A stretch of 64,000 bases of DNA from Planctomycetaceae bacterium (GCA_029259845.1 JAJDEI010000079.1:1-64000), one strand, 5' to 3'; counted from the first letter of the stretch, positions 28,101-35,571 are shown. Translations and numbers: made by a program. The notes: generated from the letters alone by a model not told the origin.

Positions 28101-28150
28101 CCCAATGGCAGCGTGAGCAGCAGAAACTCAGGATATTGAAGATGGATCAT
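25121..28150 (-). CDS. Membrane protein with two von Willebrand A domains
   Basis: The 1009-residue protein starts with two or three membrane segments (residues ~5-85, including ALVGLLLFALAGPEW). A first VWA domain begins at DVVIVADRSRSM and runs past DGSDLNDALLAAL; a glutamine-amidotransferase-like region follows (ILVLNSDGTEGN ... GGLMLTGGQRSFGVGGY); then a second VWA domain with a complete MIDAS motif (ALDRSGSM ... TDPAEL). A further membrane segment (LLPWLFIAGIVLLILEIAG) precedes a basic, Ala/Pro-rich C-terminal tail. Similar planctomycete proteins sit with MoxR/BatA-type genes, but none is adjacent here. The ATG at 28150 is chosen because it begins the first membrane segment; the upstream frame is not protein-like. 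Function unknown, possibly metal-dependent surface protein assembly. Confidence 0.85.
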   Translation of the reverse strand: MIHLQYPEFLLLTLPLGYGFARWGGFRPAWVWAAPVAGWIVLQAFVTGLLPWWFQLWVLVPIALFLRPWLRTAGVTGAIRMALVGLLLFALAGPEWNRGGDGIDVVIVADRSRSMPAESHRNVLELIKNIESNRGPGDRVAVVTFGSRAHVERELSADALLDHYKQEVLPDGSDLNDALLAALNRVDADRPARILVLSDGEANGASPLSAARRARETGVPIDFRAYERLRAGDAAVRSISLPETVSPREPFQFSVSLYADRDADGTLRVLRDGKLVASREGPFLTGTNRLTFRDLIEEGGIHNYRVELQVEDDPLRENNVGAGLVRVDAGPRILVLNSDGTEGNLAKELRSARLPVDVAVAGTHPLTQDALDPYRAVIIENVPAKEFGRIKMERLAQFVEDLGGGLMLTGGQRSFGVGGYFNSPLDDVLPVSMEIREEHRKTRVAIAIALDRSGSMAVSVAGGKTKMQLANLGTAECVRLLSPGDSVAVIAVDSSPHVIQSMTDVDDPEAIARRALKIESMGGGIFVYEALVAAGKELMKAEQATKHIILFSDAADSEEPGAYKSLLKRFESSGITVSVIGLGTKKNVDARLLEDIAKLGSGNIMFTTDPAELPRLFTEDTMSVARSSFIEKDPATQPDGIPGGPLADAVLLGNLNLGTFPTADGYNLSYLKPEATAAVISTDEYAAPWAAFWYRGLGRVAAITLEVDGQFSGQFGRWDSYDDFLITHARWLLGGDDPDDVFVDLAKQGQDAVITVELDPNRPGKGSGEMPRLIVVPPESPGGATPGRPAPLEPDFTWTGPDTLEGRFRMDRTGSWRTLVQTRGGEIKRGPAVTLPYSPEFDPREGQPSGSEVLAEVADLSGGVERPDVLDVLHNPPRSARTSSLLPWLFIAGIVLLILEIAGRRLSLWERLTDAAAASIPESIKPRTWLPRWSLPRFTPTTRRQRAAAAARTKAPERAAASAPTDVQPLNDQPRRSSAPSNVPTDKAAPKPAIDVFAAAKEKAKRRLK

Positions 28151-28338
28151 GATGCGGTCCGCCGATGCTGCGCATTGTACGCCAGCCGTCGCCGCGGTGC
28201 GATGAATGGATGTCTCGCTGTGCGACGGTGCTTCCGACCCCGGTGAGAAACGACGGTCACGCCGGGTACGCCGGACCGAGTACCCGGTACTCAGCTGTGA
28301 CAAACCGGGCGAGTGCCCTGTCAAACAGGGAAGCTCGA

Positions 28339-28361
28339 GTTGGAGTTCAAGCTTTAGCTTG
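28339..28361. repeat. Short dispersed repeat, copy 1
   Basis: GTTGGAGTTCAAGCTTTAGC followed by TTG; the same 23-mer with one change occurs at 31469-31491. The core AAGCTT-AGCTT is palindromic. Both copies sit beside a larger inverted repeat. Confidence 0.6.
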
Positions 28362-28370
28362 CTTTCGCAG

Positions 28371-28497
28371 CCTAACTGCCCGTTGAAGAACTGATGACGT
28401 CGCAACCCGAAGCGTGAGCGAGGACCGATATTGCGAGGGACCAGCAAGTTGGATGACCTCGCTTACGCTTCGGGTTACTTTTTCAACGGGCTGCTAA
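28371..28497. repeat. Inverted-repeat element, family E
   Basis: Outer arms are CTAACTGCCCGTTGAA (near 28372) and TTCAACGGGCTGCTA (ending 28496), with several mismatches; inner arms are AACCCGAAGCGTGAGCGAGG (28404-28423) and CCTCGCTTACGCTTCGGGTT (28457-28476), one mismatch. A solo arm occurs at 13246-13268. With the short repeat at 28339 it explains much of the 392 bases between the VWA gene and rsmE; the rest is blank. Confidence 0.75.
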
Positions 28498-28542
28498 AGG
28501 CCGAACTCCAACTTCCGAATCAATACTTGCAAGGCATTCGCG

Positions 28543-29259
28543 TCACAATGCCTCCGCACGACCGAATCGCAGCGCGGCGACCATTGCCAAGGCGGCCGTT
28601 TCGATGCGCAGAATCGACTGGCCCAGACTGACGAATTCGCCGCCGGCGTCTTTGGCGAAGCCGATCTCAGCGGCAGTGAATCCGCCTTCCGGACCAATGG
28701 CCAGTCTCAGGCCGCTCTGCAGTGGGGAACGCAGCCGGACATCACACAGCGGCGCGCCTTGTGGATCGGCAATCAGCAAGCGGTCCGACGTTGGGCGGCT
28801 CAGGACTTCGGTGAACTCCTGCAGTGGCTCGATCGCCGGCAGGTCGTTGCGTCCGCACTGCTTACAGGCTGCGATGCTGGCCGCCTGCATCTTTTGAATC
28901 TTTCCATCGCCGGGATGGACGACGGATCGCTCCGTGCGGATGGGGATCAGCCGCCGGACGCCCAGCTCGGTCGCCTTCTCCACTAACCAGCGGAACCGGT
29001 CCGACTTGGGGACCGCGGTGATCAGCGTAATCTCCGGTCCGGGAGCGTCGCTGGGGGGCAGCCGTTCCACAATCCGCAGCCGTGCGGAACGCTTGCGGAC
29101 GTCTTCGATCTCCGCCACCGCCGATTCTCCTCGGCCGTCGAAGACCGTGACCCGCTCGCCAATCCCCAAACGCAGCACGCGCAACATGTGCGCTGCCTCG
29201 TCGTCCGTGAGATCGACGACGTCGGCATTCCAGGAACCGGGCTCATAAAACCTGTGCAT
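28543..29259 (-). CDS. rsmE: 16S rRNA (uracil-1498-N3)-methyltransferase
   Basis: RsmE methylates N3 of U1498 in 16S rRNA in the decoding centre. The 238-residue protein has the N-terminal PUA-like domain (HRFYEPGSW ... AAHMLRVLRLGIG) and the C-terminal SPOUT knot with LITAVPKSDRFRWLVEKATE, LGVRRLIPIRTERSV, the SAM-binding IGPEGGFTAAEI and LGQSILRIETAALA. The length and motifs are complete. The ATG at 29259 starts the canonical HRFY sequence. The gene is divergent from the ATPase at 29420 with a 160-base gap. Confidence 0.95.
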   Translation of the reverse strand: MHRFYEPGSWNADVVDLTDDEAAHMLRVLRLGIGERVTVFDGRGESAVAEIEDVRKRSARLRIVERLPPSDAPGPEITLITAVPKSDRFRWLVEKATELGVRRLIPIRTERSVVHPGDGKIQKMQAASIAACKQCGRNDLPAIEPLQEFTEVLSRPTSDRLLIADPQGAPLCDVRLRSPLQSGLRLAIGPEGGFTAAEIGFAKDAGGEFVSLGQSILRIETAALAMVAALRFGRAEAL

Positions 29260-29419
29260 GGTGTCGGTTGCGTTGACTCAGGCGAATTGCTCCGGCTGCC
29301 GACAGTCGGCTCAACCGGGCGCGCCCATCCTGCCGATTATAGCGACAGGGGGGACCGCGCTCGCATCCGGTGGTCCGACGTGTGACCATAATTCTCGGAT
29401 CGGAAGGCCTGTGATCCCG

Positions 29420-30265
29420 ATGTCAATGAACGCACCGAGCCGCGCCTTCGAGGACCGTCACATTCTCACCGTCGCGCTTCGGCTGCCGTCGTTCGAGGAG
29501 GCGCTTGCCCGACTGCTGTACGTCGTTGAGCATCGGCGTCCCTGCGGGCTCGTCCTGGGCTTGGCGGGCACAGGGAAAACCGTGCTGTTGGAGGCTCTGT
29601 TTCGCGAACTTTCAGACGCCCCCTCGTCGAGGGCATCGTGCCGCCCGCTGCGCGTTGATCTTTCGACCGCCGGCGGATCGGGACTCGTGTGGGCGCTTGC
29701 CGACGAGATGGGGCTGTCGCCGCGCACCAATGCACACGACGAAGCCCTTTGGCGATCAATCGAAGACCGGTTTCAGGGCGCGTCGCTGTCGGGACAGTCG
29801 ATCGTGCCAGTCATCGATCATCTGGAACAGGCCGATAAGGATGCCGTCGCCGGGCTTGGCCGCTGCTGTCATCTGGCGGCCCGATTCGGCAGCACCGTGG
29901 TCGTGAGTGTCCGTCCGCCGCTCGGGTCTGCTTTGGCAGCCGTGGCCGGCCCCTTGTGTGACCTGCGAATTGAACTGCCGTCGTGGACGTCGTCGGAGAC
30001 GTCGACGTTCGTCGCGCTCGTGTTGGAGGGAGCGCGGCCGCCTCGCTTGCATGAGGACGCGGTCGCTGCAATTCACGCCTGTTCGGGAGGCCGGATGCGT
30101 GACACGGTGCACGTGCTGCGACTGACGGTCTTCGCCGCCCGTGCCCAGGGACTCGACATGATCGACGCCGATTTCGTGCAAACCGTTGCCGGAGAGATTT
30201 GGCGGCCGTCCACACGCCTGCCCGCCAACCTGTCCCGTCTTCCTGCGGCGTCGGTTGGGGGGTGA
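29420..30265 (+). CDS. ExeA/MSHA-type AAA ATPase
   Basis: The 281-residue protein has an AAA_22-type P-loop domain, as in ExeA, MshM and TniB proteins: Walker A GLAGTGKT (47-54), Walker B-like IVPVIDHLEQAD, a sensor region VVVSVRPPLGSA, and a C-terminal helical lid (SGGRMRDTVHVLRLTVFAA). Family members assist secretion or pilus assembly, or act in transposon target selection; no secretion or transposase gene is adjacent, so the role is open. A short leader (PSFEEALARLLYVVEHRRPCGLVLG, shown only as the start of the domain) is normal. The ATG at 29420 follows GGAAGG; the frame upstream to 29258 overlaps the rsmE start and is not protein-like. Confidence 0.78.
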   Translation: MSMNAPSRAFEDRHILTVALRLPSFEEALARLLYVVEHRRPCGLVLGLAGTGKTVLLEALFRELSDAPSSRASCRPLRVDLSTAGGSGLVWALADEMGLSPRTNAHDEALWRSIEDRFQGASLSGQSIVPVIDHLEQADKDAVAGLGRCCHLAARFGSTVVVSVRPPLGSALAAVAGPLCDLRIELPSWTSSETSTFVALVLEGARPPRLHEDAVAAIHACSGGRMRDTVHVLRLTVFAARAQGLDMIDADFVQTVAGEIWRPSTRLPANLSRLPAASVGG

Positions 30266-30385
30266 GCGACGCTTGCAGGGGCGGGGTGTTGGTCCGATGC
30301 GGGTGCCGGGGTGTGAGAGTGACGGGGCAACGGGGTGTTGCGCTGTGTGCCGCACCCGGATCGCAGCCGCTGTCTGAGCTGCCGG

Positions 30386-31390
30386 TCAGTTGCCCAGCCG
30401 GACCGATTTGCCGGTCGCGGCTGATTCGAGGATCGCACAAGTCAGCTCGCACACCGGCCAGGCACATTCGACCGGGGCGAGGTTGTCCTGCCGCCCGTCG
30501 AGCAGGTCGAGGAACATCTCAACCGGTTGCGAGTCCGGCTCCCGGGGCGTGAGCGGTTCGACCTGATTGTTGCGGGCGATCCAGACACGAAAGTCGCGGA
30601 TCATCAAGTCGGCCTGCTCGCAGTGGATGTGCAGATCCTCGGCGAGATGCTGGGCGTTTCCGACGAAATCGAGGGCGACCGGAACCCCGTCGGTGCTCAT
30701 CGCAGAGACGTTCGTCACCACTTCAACGCGGCTGCCACACTTGTCGCTGCGGGCGAACACCTCCGCGACTTGCAGGCCGGTGACATAGAACAGGCCGTCC
30801 AGTTTGTGGCTCCCCGCATCTCCCAGAAAACCGCCGGGATTGACGCCCGGATCGTCCCGCCAAGTGCCTGCGATCGTCTGCTGCCAACGTTCGGAGGAAT
30901 GCGACGTCACGGCCCGCACAGCTCCCCACCGCCCGGAAAGCACCGCACGCCGCAGCGTGCGGTAGATCGATGAGCTTCGACGTTGATAGGCGATCGAAAA
31001 CGGCGGACCATCCTGTCCGACCACATCGATCAATGCTCGTGTCCGCTCCGGCGTGTCCGCCAGCGGCTTCTCGCAGAGCACGGCCCACCCCCGGTCCCGC
31101 GACCGCAGCACCTGCCCATAGTGCAATGAAGTCGGGGTGCAGATCACGACGGCATCAACGTCATCCCGCTCCCAAAGGCCGTCGATGCGATCGCAAACAG
31201 CGGCCGTCGGAGCGAGATCTTCCCGCAACTGCCCGGCCGCGGCGCGGTCCACGTCGAACAGAACGGTGACCTGTGCACGCGAGTCCTGCCCCAAGCGGGC
31301 GGCATGCAGCCGCCCCATCCGTCCGCACCCCAGGACAGCAAACCGATACGGCTCGCGAGATCGTTCTGTCGTTGGAGTGGTTTCTGTCAT
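30386..31390 (-). CDS. Gfo/Idh/MocA-family oxidoreductase
   Basis: This 334-residue protein has the N-terminal Rossmann fold with AVLGCGRMGRLHAARLGQD, the VDAVVICTPTSLHYGQVL segment and the hallmark CEKPLADT, followed by the alpha/beta substrate domain with FLGDAGSHKLDGLFYV, whose Asp and His are typical active-site positions. Members oxidise or reduce sugars, inositols or related compounds with NAD(P). The substrate here is unknown. The ATG at 31390 is taken; 31402 is an alternative and neither has a strong Shine-Dalgarno sequence. It is separated from ald by repeat DNA of about 265 bases. Confidence 0.85.
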   Translation of the reverse strand: MTETTPTTERSREPYRFAVLGCGRMGRLHAARLGQDSRAQVTVLFDVDRAAAGQLREDLAPTAAVCDRIDGLWERDDVDAVVICTPTSLHYGQVLRSRDRGWAVLCEKPLADTPERTRALIDVVGQDGPPFSIAYQRRSSSIYRTLRRAVLSGRWGAVRAVTSHSSERWQQTIAGTWRDDPGVNPGGFLGDAGSHKLDGLFYVTGLQVAEVFARSDKCGSRVEVVTNVSAMSTDGVPVALDFVGNAQHLAEDLHIHCEQADLMIRDFRVWIARNNQVEPLTPREPDSQPVEMFLDLLDGRQDNLAPVECAWPVCELTCAILESAATGKSVRLGN

Positions 31391-31468
31391 CAATACCCGC
31401 ATACCGTGCTCTGTGAAACTCGAGTGGAATGGGACGGCAAGATGCTTTTTCAGACTTCGCCACCGGAT

Positions 31469-31491
31469 GTTGGAGTTCAAGCTTCAGCTTG
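31469..31491. repeat. Short dispersed repeat, copy 2
   Basis: GTTGGAGTTCAAGCTTCAGC plus TTG matches 28339-28361 with one change. Its end abuts the left end of the family A element. Confidence 0.6.
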
Positions 31492-31658
31492 GTTGTCTTG
31501 ACATTCAAGAACGGGTAGCACCGGTTGTCCCAACCGGTGCCGCGCAGCGGCGAGAAGCTTCTCTTTCACCGGACGATTTACGCAAAGGCTTCTTGTCGCG
31601 GGGCGACACGGGTTGGGACAACCCGTGCTACCCGGTTCGTATGTCAACACACGCACTA
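31489..31658. repeat. TA-flanked inverted-repeat element, family A, copy 3
   Basis: This ~170-base copy shares the two palindromic cores and spacer with copies 1 and 2. Its right end on the minus strand reads TAGTGCGTGTGTTGACAT, a variant of the family terminus, and its first three bases are the TAG stop codon of ald. The left end, TTGGTTGTCTTGACATTCAA, has lost the TA. Confidence 0.8.
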
Positions 31659-32792
31659 GCCGTCCTGTCCTTCGTCACCCACGAGTTGGCCGACAGGCGT
31701 CCAGGGGAGGCCGAAGGTGTCCGCGACAGCCTTGTTGGTCACCGAACCTTGGCACATGTTGACCGCCTCGCCCAGTCCGGGGTCGGCGGCGACGGCGGCC
31801 GGCAGTCCCTCATGGGCGATGCGGAAGACATACGGAAACGTCACATTGCACAGGGCATAGGTGCTTGTCCGTCCGACCGCTCCGGGCATGTTTGTCACGC
31901 AGTAGTGGACGATGCCCTGCTCGACGTAAGTCGGATCCGCATGCGTGGTGGGGCGGCTGGTCTCCACGCAACCTCCCTGATCGATGCAGACGTCAATGAT
32001 GACAGCCCCCGGCTTCATCAGCCGCAGATCATCAGCAGAGACGAGATTGGGAGCCTTCGCACCGGGGATCAGGACCGCACCGATCACGAGATCGGCCAAT
32101 GCGAGTTGTTCGCGGATGTTGTGCCGGTCGGAGAAGAGTGTGTTGACGTTGGGGGGCATGATGTCTTCCAGGTAGCGCAGCCGGTCGACGTTGATGTCGA
32201 GCAGGACGACGTCCGCCTGAAAGCCGGCCGCGATCTGAGCTGCGTTCTTGCCGACGACACCCCCACCGAGAACGACGATGTGCGCCGGCGGCACGCCGGG
32301 CACGCCCCCCAGCAGGATGCCGCGCCCCTCCTGGGGGCGTTCGAGAAACTTGGCTCCCTCCTGAATGCTCATGCGCCCGGCGACTTCGCTCATCGGCGTC
32401 AGCAACGGCAGATTGCCGGTTCGGCCGCGGAGCGTCTCATAAGCCACGGCGGTGATGCCGGTCGCCAGCACCTGGCGGGTCAGGTTTTCGTCAGCCGCAA
32501 AATGGAAATAGGTAAAGACCGTCTGCCCGGACCGCATCAGCGGCCATTCGCTCGGTTGGGGCTCCTTGACCTTGACGATGAGGTCCGCCTCCGCCCAGAC
32601 ATCGGCCGCATCGTCGATGATCTCCGCCCCATGCGCCTCATACTGCTCGTTCATGATCCCGCTGCCCAGGCCGGCGCGACGCTCCACGAGCACCCGGTGC
32701 CCGGCGGCGGCCAACTCCTCGACCCCCACCGGCAGCATGGCCACGCGGTACTCGTCCGACTTGATCTCGCGGGGGACGCCGATGGTCGTCAT
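31656..32792 (-). CDS. ald: Alanine dehydrogenase
   Basis: Ald interconverts L-alanine and pyruvate plus ammonia with NAD(H) in the cytoplasm. The 378-residue protein shows the family pattern: N-terminal GVPREIKSDEYRVAM, the LIVKVKEPQPSEW lysine region, FHFAADENLT, the NAD-binding loop VVLGGGVVGKNAAQIA, and the C-terminal GAVGRTSTYAL and QGSVTNKAVAD segments. GAGGAGAGGA directly precedes the ATG at 32792, fixing the start over the longer frame to 32831. The stop codon TAG coincides with the end of a repeat element, and the last few residues (DEGQDG) may differ from homologues for that reason. Confidence 0.95.
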   Translation of the reverse strand: MTTIGVPREIKSDEYRVAMLPVGVEELAAAGHRVLVERRAGLGSGIMNEQYEAHGAEIIDDAADVWAEADLIVKVKEPQPSEWPLMRSGQTVFTYFHFAADENLTRQVLATGITAVAYETLRGRTGNLPLLTPMSEVAGRMSIQEGAKFLERPQEGRGILLGGVPGVPPAHIVVLGGGVVGKNAAQIAAGFQADVVLLDINVDRLRYLEDIMPPNVNTLFSDRHNIREQLALADLVIGAVLIPGAKAPNLVSADDLRLMKPGAVIIDVCIDQGGCVETSRPTTHADPTYVEQGIVHYCVTNMPGAVGRTSTYALCNVTFPYVFRIAHEGLPAAVAADPGLGEAVNMCQGSVTNKAVADTFGLPWTPVGQLVGDEGQDG

Positions 32793-32795
32793 TTG

Positions 32796-32805
32796 TCCTC
32801 TCCTC
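32796..32805 (-). promoter_or_regulatory. Strong Shine-Dalgarno sequence of ald
   Basis: GAGGAGAGGA on the minus strand, ending 3 bases before the ATG at 32792, gives two possible AGGA registers and decides the ald start. Confidence 0.75.
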
Positions 32806-32900
32806 ACTGAGTGCCCGGGAATTGAAATCACCCGCCATAGTCTCGGCTCTGCCGGAATTGCGCGTCAAGGACAGCGATTGCAAAGGCCGCGAGTTTCGGA

Positions 32901-33040
32901 CGGGTGGCCCAGCCGGCACGGCTGGGTCGCGGAGCGACAAGATGTCTCGCACTCTGCGTCCGGGCGTTCCAAACGTGTGGCGAGCCGAGTGTGAGGCCTC
33001 CTGTTCCTACGGCACCCAGCCGGACCGGCTGGGCCACCCG
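32901..33040. repeat. 140-base inverted-repeat element with palindromic ends
   Basis: The ends are CGGGTGGCCCAGCCGGCACG and, inverted, CGGGTGGCCCAGCCGGTCCG; each end also contains its own small palindrome (CCCAGCCG...CGGCTGGG). Between them lies non-coding DNA. It fills about a third of the 439-base gap between ald and frr; the rest shows nothing recognisable apart from the frr leader. Confidence 0.75.
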
Positions 33041-33231
33041 CCGACACCGTGACCGGAAGCGGAGGTCCGGACGTCGGTGAGATCCACCGGCCCTGCCCGA
33101 AAAAAGGGGCGTTCGGGCTGCAACTTCCGCTGTTCCGGGCGCATCGGCGTCCCGGATCCTTCTCAGCTTCGCGTGCATCGGCTATCTTGGCCCCTACTCT
33201 CAGCTGACGTTTCGCGCAAAAGGACGGAGAG

Positions 33232-33792
33232 ATGGACCGCGACGAGATTCTGTTAGACTCCGAAGATCGGATGGAAAAGGCTGTCAGCGTCTTTCAGGGG
33301 CAGTTGCAGGGACTGCGAACCGGGCGCGCCAATCCGGGATTGGTCGATTCCATCCGGGTCGATTACTACGGCTCACCCACTCCCCTGAAACAGCTCGCCA
33401 ACATCAGTGTCCCGGAGCCGCAACAGATCGTCATTCGTCCCTTTGACGCATCCGTCACCAGCGACATCGTCAAGGCGATTCAGTCCAGCGACGCCGGGCT
33501 GGCACCGAATTCGGACGGGCGGCTGATCCGCCTGAACGTCCCGCCGCTGTCAACAGAACGCCGCCGCGAAATGGTGGGCCGGATCAACAAGTTCGCCGAA
33601 GAGGCAAGGGTCTCGATCCGAAACATTCGTCGGGATGCGAACAAGCATGCCGATCAGGCGGAAAAAGCCAAAACGCTGACCGAGGACGACCGCGACAGCG
33701 CCAAAGACGAGGTTCAGGAACTCACCAAGAAATACGAAGGCCAGGTCAACGCCCACGCGGCCGCCAAAGAGAAAGACATCATGGACGAATGA
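33232..33792 (+). CDS. frr: Ribosome recycling factor
   Basis: RRF splits post-termination ribosomes together with EF-G. The 186-residue protein has the normal length and motifs: the helical start MEKAVSVFQGQLQGLRTGRA (segment), NPGLVDSIRVDYYGSPTPL, the beta-domain PEPQQIVIRPFDAS, IRLNVPPLSTERRREMV, and the long C-terminal helices with RNIRRDANKHADQAEK. AAAGGACGGAGAG precedes the ATG at 33232. The next gene follows after 89 bases on the same strand and may be co-transcribed. In other bacteria frr follows pyrH; here it does not. Confidence 0.97.
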   Translation: MDRDEILLDSEDRMEKAVSVFQGQLQGLRTGRANPGLVDSIRVDYYGSPTPLKQLANISVPEPQQIVIRPFDASVTSDIVKAIQSSDAGLAPNSDGRLIRLNVPPLSTERRREMVGRINKFAEEARVSIRNIRRDANKHADQAEKAKTLTEDDRDSAKDEVQELTKKYEGQVNAHAAAKEKDIMDE

Positions 33793-33881
33793 GGCATTGG
33801 AGAGTTGACCAGCTGGTCGGCCAACAACGTTCAAGCGTCTGCTTTCATTAACTATTCAACGAATCAACCAGTCAACTCCAA

Positions 33882-34226
33882 ATGGCACGCAAAACAGCCA
33901 GTCGACTCGCCTTGCGCCGGGAAGCCGAAGCGGCCGAGTCTCAGGACGCCCCCAAAGCCAAGAAAAAGCGGAAAGCGACCCGCAAGAAGGCCACGACCAC
34001 TCGCCGCAAGGCGAAAGCGACCGAGCGAAAGCGGCTCGTGTGGGGCGTCTTCAGCGGAAGCCTGAAGGAAGAGGCGCGATTTCCTTACGACCAGCGAAAA
34101 GAAGCGGAAGAGAAGCTGGAAAAGCTTCTCGCCCGCGGCAAAAAGGTCTACTTCATCCAGCCGATCAAGGAGGTCATCACCGCCCCTGCGGCGTCGGACG
34201 AAGAGGCCGACACTGAAGAGGGGTGA
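33882..34226 (+). CDS. Lys/Arg-rich small protein with conserved-looking C-terminal domain
   Basis: The family is not recognised. The 114-residue protein has a histone-H1-like basic section (residues ~24-50, with KKKRKATRKKATTTRRKAKA) that could bind nucleic acid, followed by a compact, folded-looking part: RLVWGVFSGSLKEEARFPYD, then a charged helix RKEAEEKLEKLLARGKK and the strand VYFIQPIKEVI. The end is acidic (DEEADTEEG). The location just after frr suggests a housekeeping, perhaps ribosome- or DNA-associated role, but this is inference. No strong Shine-Dalgarno sequence precedes the ATG at 33882. The stop lies immediately before a family B repeat. Confidence 0.72.
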   Translation: MARKTASRLALRREAEAAESQDAPKAKKKRKATRKKATTTRRKAKATERKRLVWGVFSGSLKEEARFPYDQRKEAEEKLEKLLARGKKVYFIQPIKEVITAPAASDEEADTEEG

Positions 34227-34367
34227 GGGTGGCTGGGGCGCTCATTCACATCGATCGTCTCGGACGCACGCTCTCTGGGGCCATGTCTGATCCAGAGAAA
34301 TCGTCCATCGCCCCAGTCGTGCGCCGCGATTGAGAATTGTGCGAGCACAATCTCGCCCCAGCCACCC
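34227..34367. repeat. Inverted-repeat element, family B, copy 3
   Basis: Ends GGGTGGCTGGGGCG (34227-34240) and its exact complement at 34354-34367 flank ~113 bases, including a CTCTGGGGCCATG / TGATCCAGAG pair similar to that in copy 1. It begins on the base after the stop codon of the Lys-rich protein gene. Confidence 0.75.
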
Positions 34368-34408
34368 CTTCCGTTCGACAGAGCGGCAAGCAAATTCGGG
34401 CGTGCTCC

Positions 34409-34945
34409 TTACTCGATCGGGACTGTGTATCCCAAGGCGCCAATCGGCTGCCCCTTGCGGACGCCCTTGTAGTTGGCGTGGCACATCACGCACTTCTCCA
34501 TAACCACCGGAATGGGAGTCGCTGCCCGCAGATAGTGTTTTCCGTCTCGCGTGACGACCCGCTCGACGAACGTCTCTCCGTTCTTGAGGCTCTGGATGGC
34601 CCGTTTCTCAAAGGCGTCTTGCGGCGCGTTGCCTTCCTCGATCGGCTCGCCGGTCGCATCGAGCAACCGCACTTCGTGCCACCCCTTCTCCTTCATCGCG
34701 GCAAACAGCGCCTGGAACGCTTCGCCCGCAGCGAGGTCGGAGTCTTCCTCGACGTAGTGCGTGGTGATCAACACGATGGCCGTCTTGTAGAGATCGTCCA
34801 GCATGCGGACCTGCTTGCGGGTCCGCTCGACCGCCGCCGGGTCCGGCCCATCGGCTCCCAAGGCCGGCGGACGCATGACAATCGCCGCGACCACCAGTCC
34901 GCACACCGCCAACGCGGCCGCTCCGCCAAAACGCTTGAACGTCAT
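34409..34945 (-). CDS. Haem-c sensor-like protein, DUF3365/Tll0287-like
   Basis: The 178-residue protein begins with a hydrophobic signal (residues ~8-27) and then shows the Tll0287-like (DUF3365) sensor-domain pattern: a helix RKQVRMLDDLYKTAIVLITT, the HEVRLLDATGEPIEEGNAP segment with FEKRAIQSL, and a C-terminal CVMCH haem-c motif followed by a GQPIGALGYTVPI strand. Such domains bind c-type haem in the periplasm and are proposed redox or gas sensors. AAGGAG lies just before the ATG at 34945 (a GTG at 34948 is possible). It is 13 bases downstream of the Rrf2 regulator, so the two form an operon whose regulator may respond to NO or iron-sulfur state while this protein acts on the periplasmic side. 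Confidence 0.82.
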   Translation of the reverse strand: MTFKRFGGAAALAVCGLVVAAIVMRPPALGADGPDPAAVERTRKQVRMLDDLYKTAIVLITTHYVEEDSDLAAGEAFQALFAAMKEKGWHEVRLLDATGEPIEEGNAPQDAFEKRAIQSLKNGETFVERVVTRDGKHYLRAATPIPVVMEKCVMCHANYKGVRKGQPIGALGYTVPIE

Positions 34946-34958
34946 CACTGCTCCTTTT

Positions 34959-35381
34959 TCATTTGGTCAATTCGACAAGATTTTGCCCCGGCTCGACGAC
35001 GTCCGACAGCCGGATGCTGTTGAGGTACTCTGACTGCAGGCGTTCCGCCTCGATCATCACGTGCCGCAGCTTGCAGCCCGGCTGAATCACGCACAGGTCG
35101 TTGATGGCGACACAGTCCAGCAGGTGCATGGTCCCTTCGAAGCGGGCGACGACCTCGCCGATGCTGATGTCCTCAGCCGGCATCGCCAGCTCGACACCTC
35201 CGCCCATCCCGCGAATGCTGCGAACAAACCCCTCCCGCGCGAGCCGCTGGACCACCTTGGCCAAATGTCCCTGCGAGATGGCATAAAACGCAGCGATCTC
35301 ACCAATGTTCGACCGCTCCTGACGCCCCGCCAGAAACATCAGCGTCCGCAACGCAAAATCCGTATGAAGTGCCAGCCGCAT
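34959..35381 (-). CDS. Rrf2-family transcriptional regulator, NsrR-like
   Basis: The 140-residue protein has the Rrf2 winged helix: MRLALHTDFALRTLMFLAG, then IGEIAAFYAISQGHLAKVVQ as the recognition region and the GFVRSIRGMGGGVELA wing. Three cysteines follow in the pattern CVAINDLCVIQPGC, similar in spacing to the cluster-binding cysteines of NsrR, a nitric-oxide sensor with a 4Fe-4S centre. NsrR-type repression of the co-transcribed haem-c protein gene and itself is the simplest reading (inference). IscR- or RirA-like function is an alternative. The ATG at 35381 begins the canonical sequence. Confidence 0.88.
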   Translation of the reverse strand: MRLALHTDFALRTLMFLAGRQERSNIGEIAAFYAISQGHLAKVVQRLAREGFVRSIRGMGGGVELAMPAEDISIGEVVARFEGTMHLLDCVAINDLCVIQPGCKLRHVMIEAERLQSEYLNSIRLSDVVEPGQNLVELTK

Positions 35382-35571
35382 GGATACCAGACAAACAGGA
35401 ATGCCTTATTCCCCTTTCGGCGATAGCGTAGCTCACCTTTGCGGGGGCGTCAATTTCGAAGCGACGGTTTCGTCGGCAACGCCAACCGGGCTGTGCTGAT
35501 TCCGCCCAAGAAGATGTCAGACCGACGGCGTCCGTCCACGCAATTCTTCAGAACCATGAGACGCTGTTGAG

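Noticed and set aside
31489-31658. Possible Rho-independent terminator of ald
   Set aside because: The hairpins are part of a dispersed repeat found elsewhere and no T-run follows, so a terminator role is not shown.
31137-32810. Plus-strand frame of 557 codons
   Set aside because: It passes antisense through the oxidoreductase start, a repeat and ald. Its length reflects codon bias, not function.
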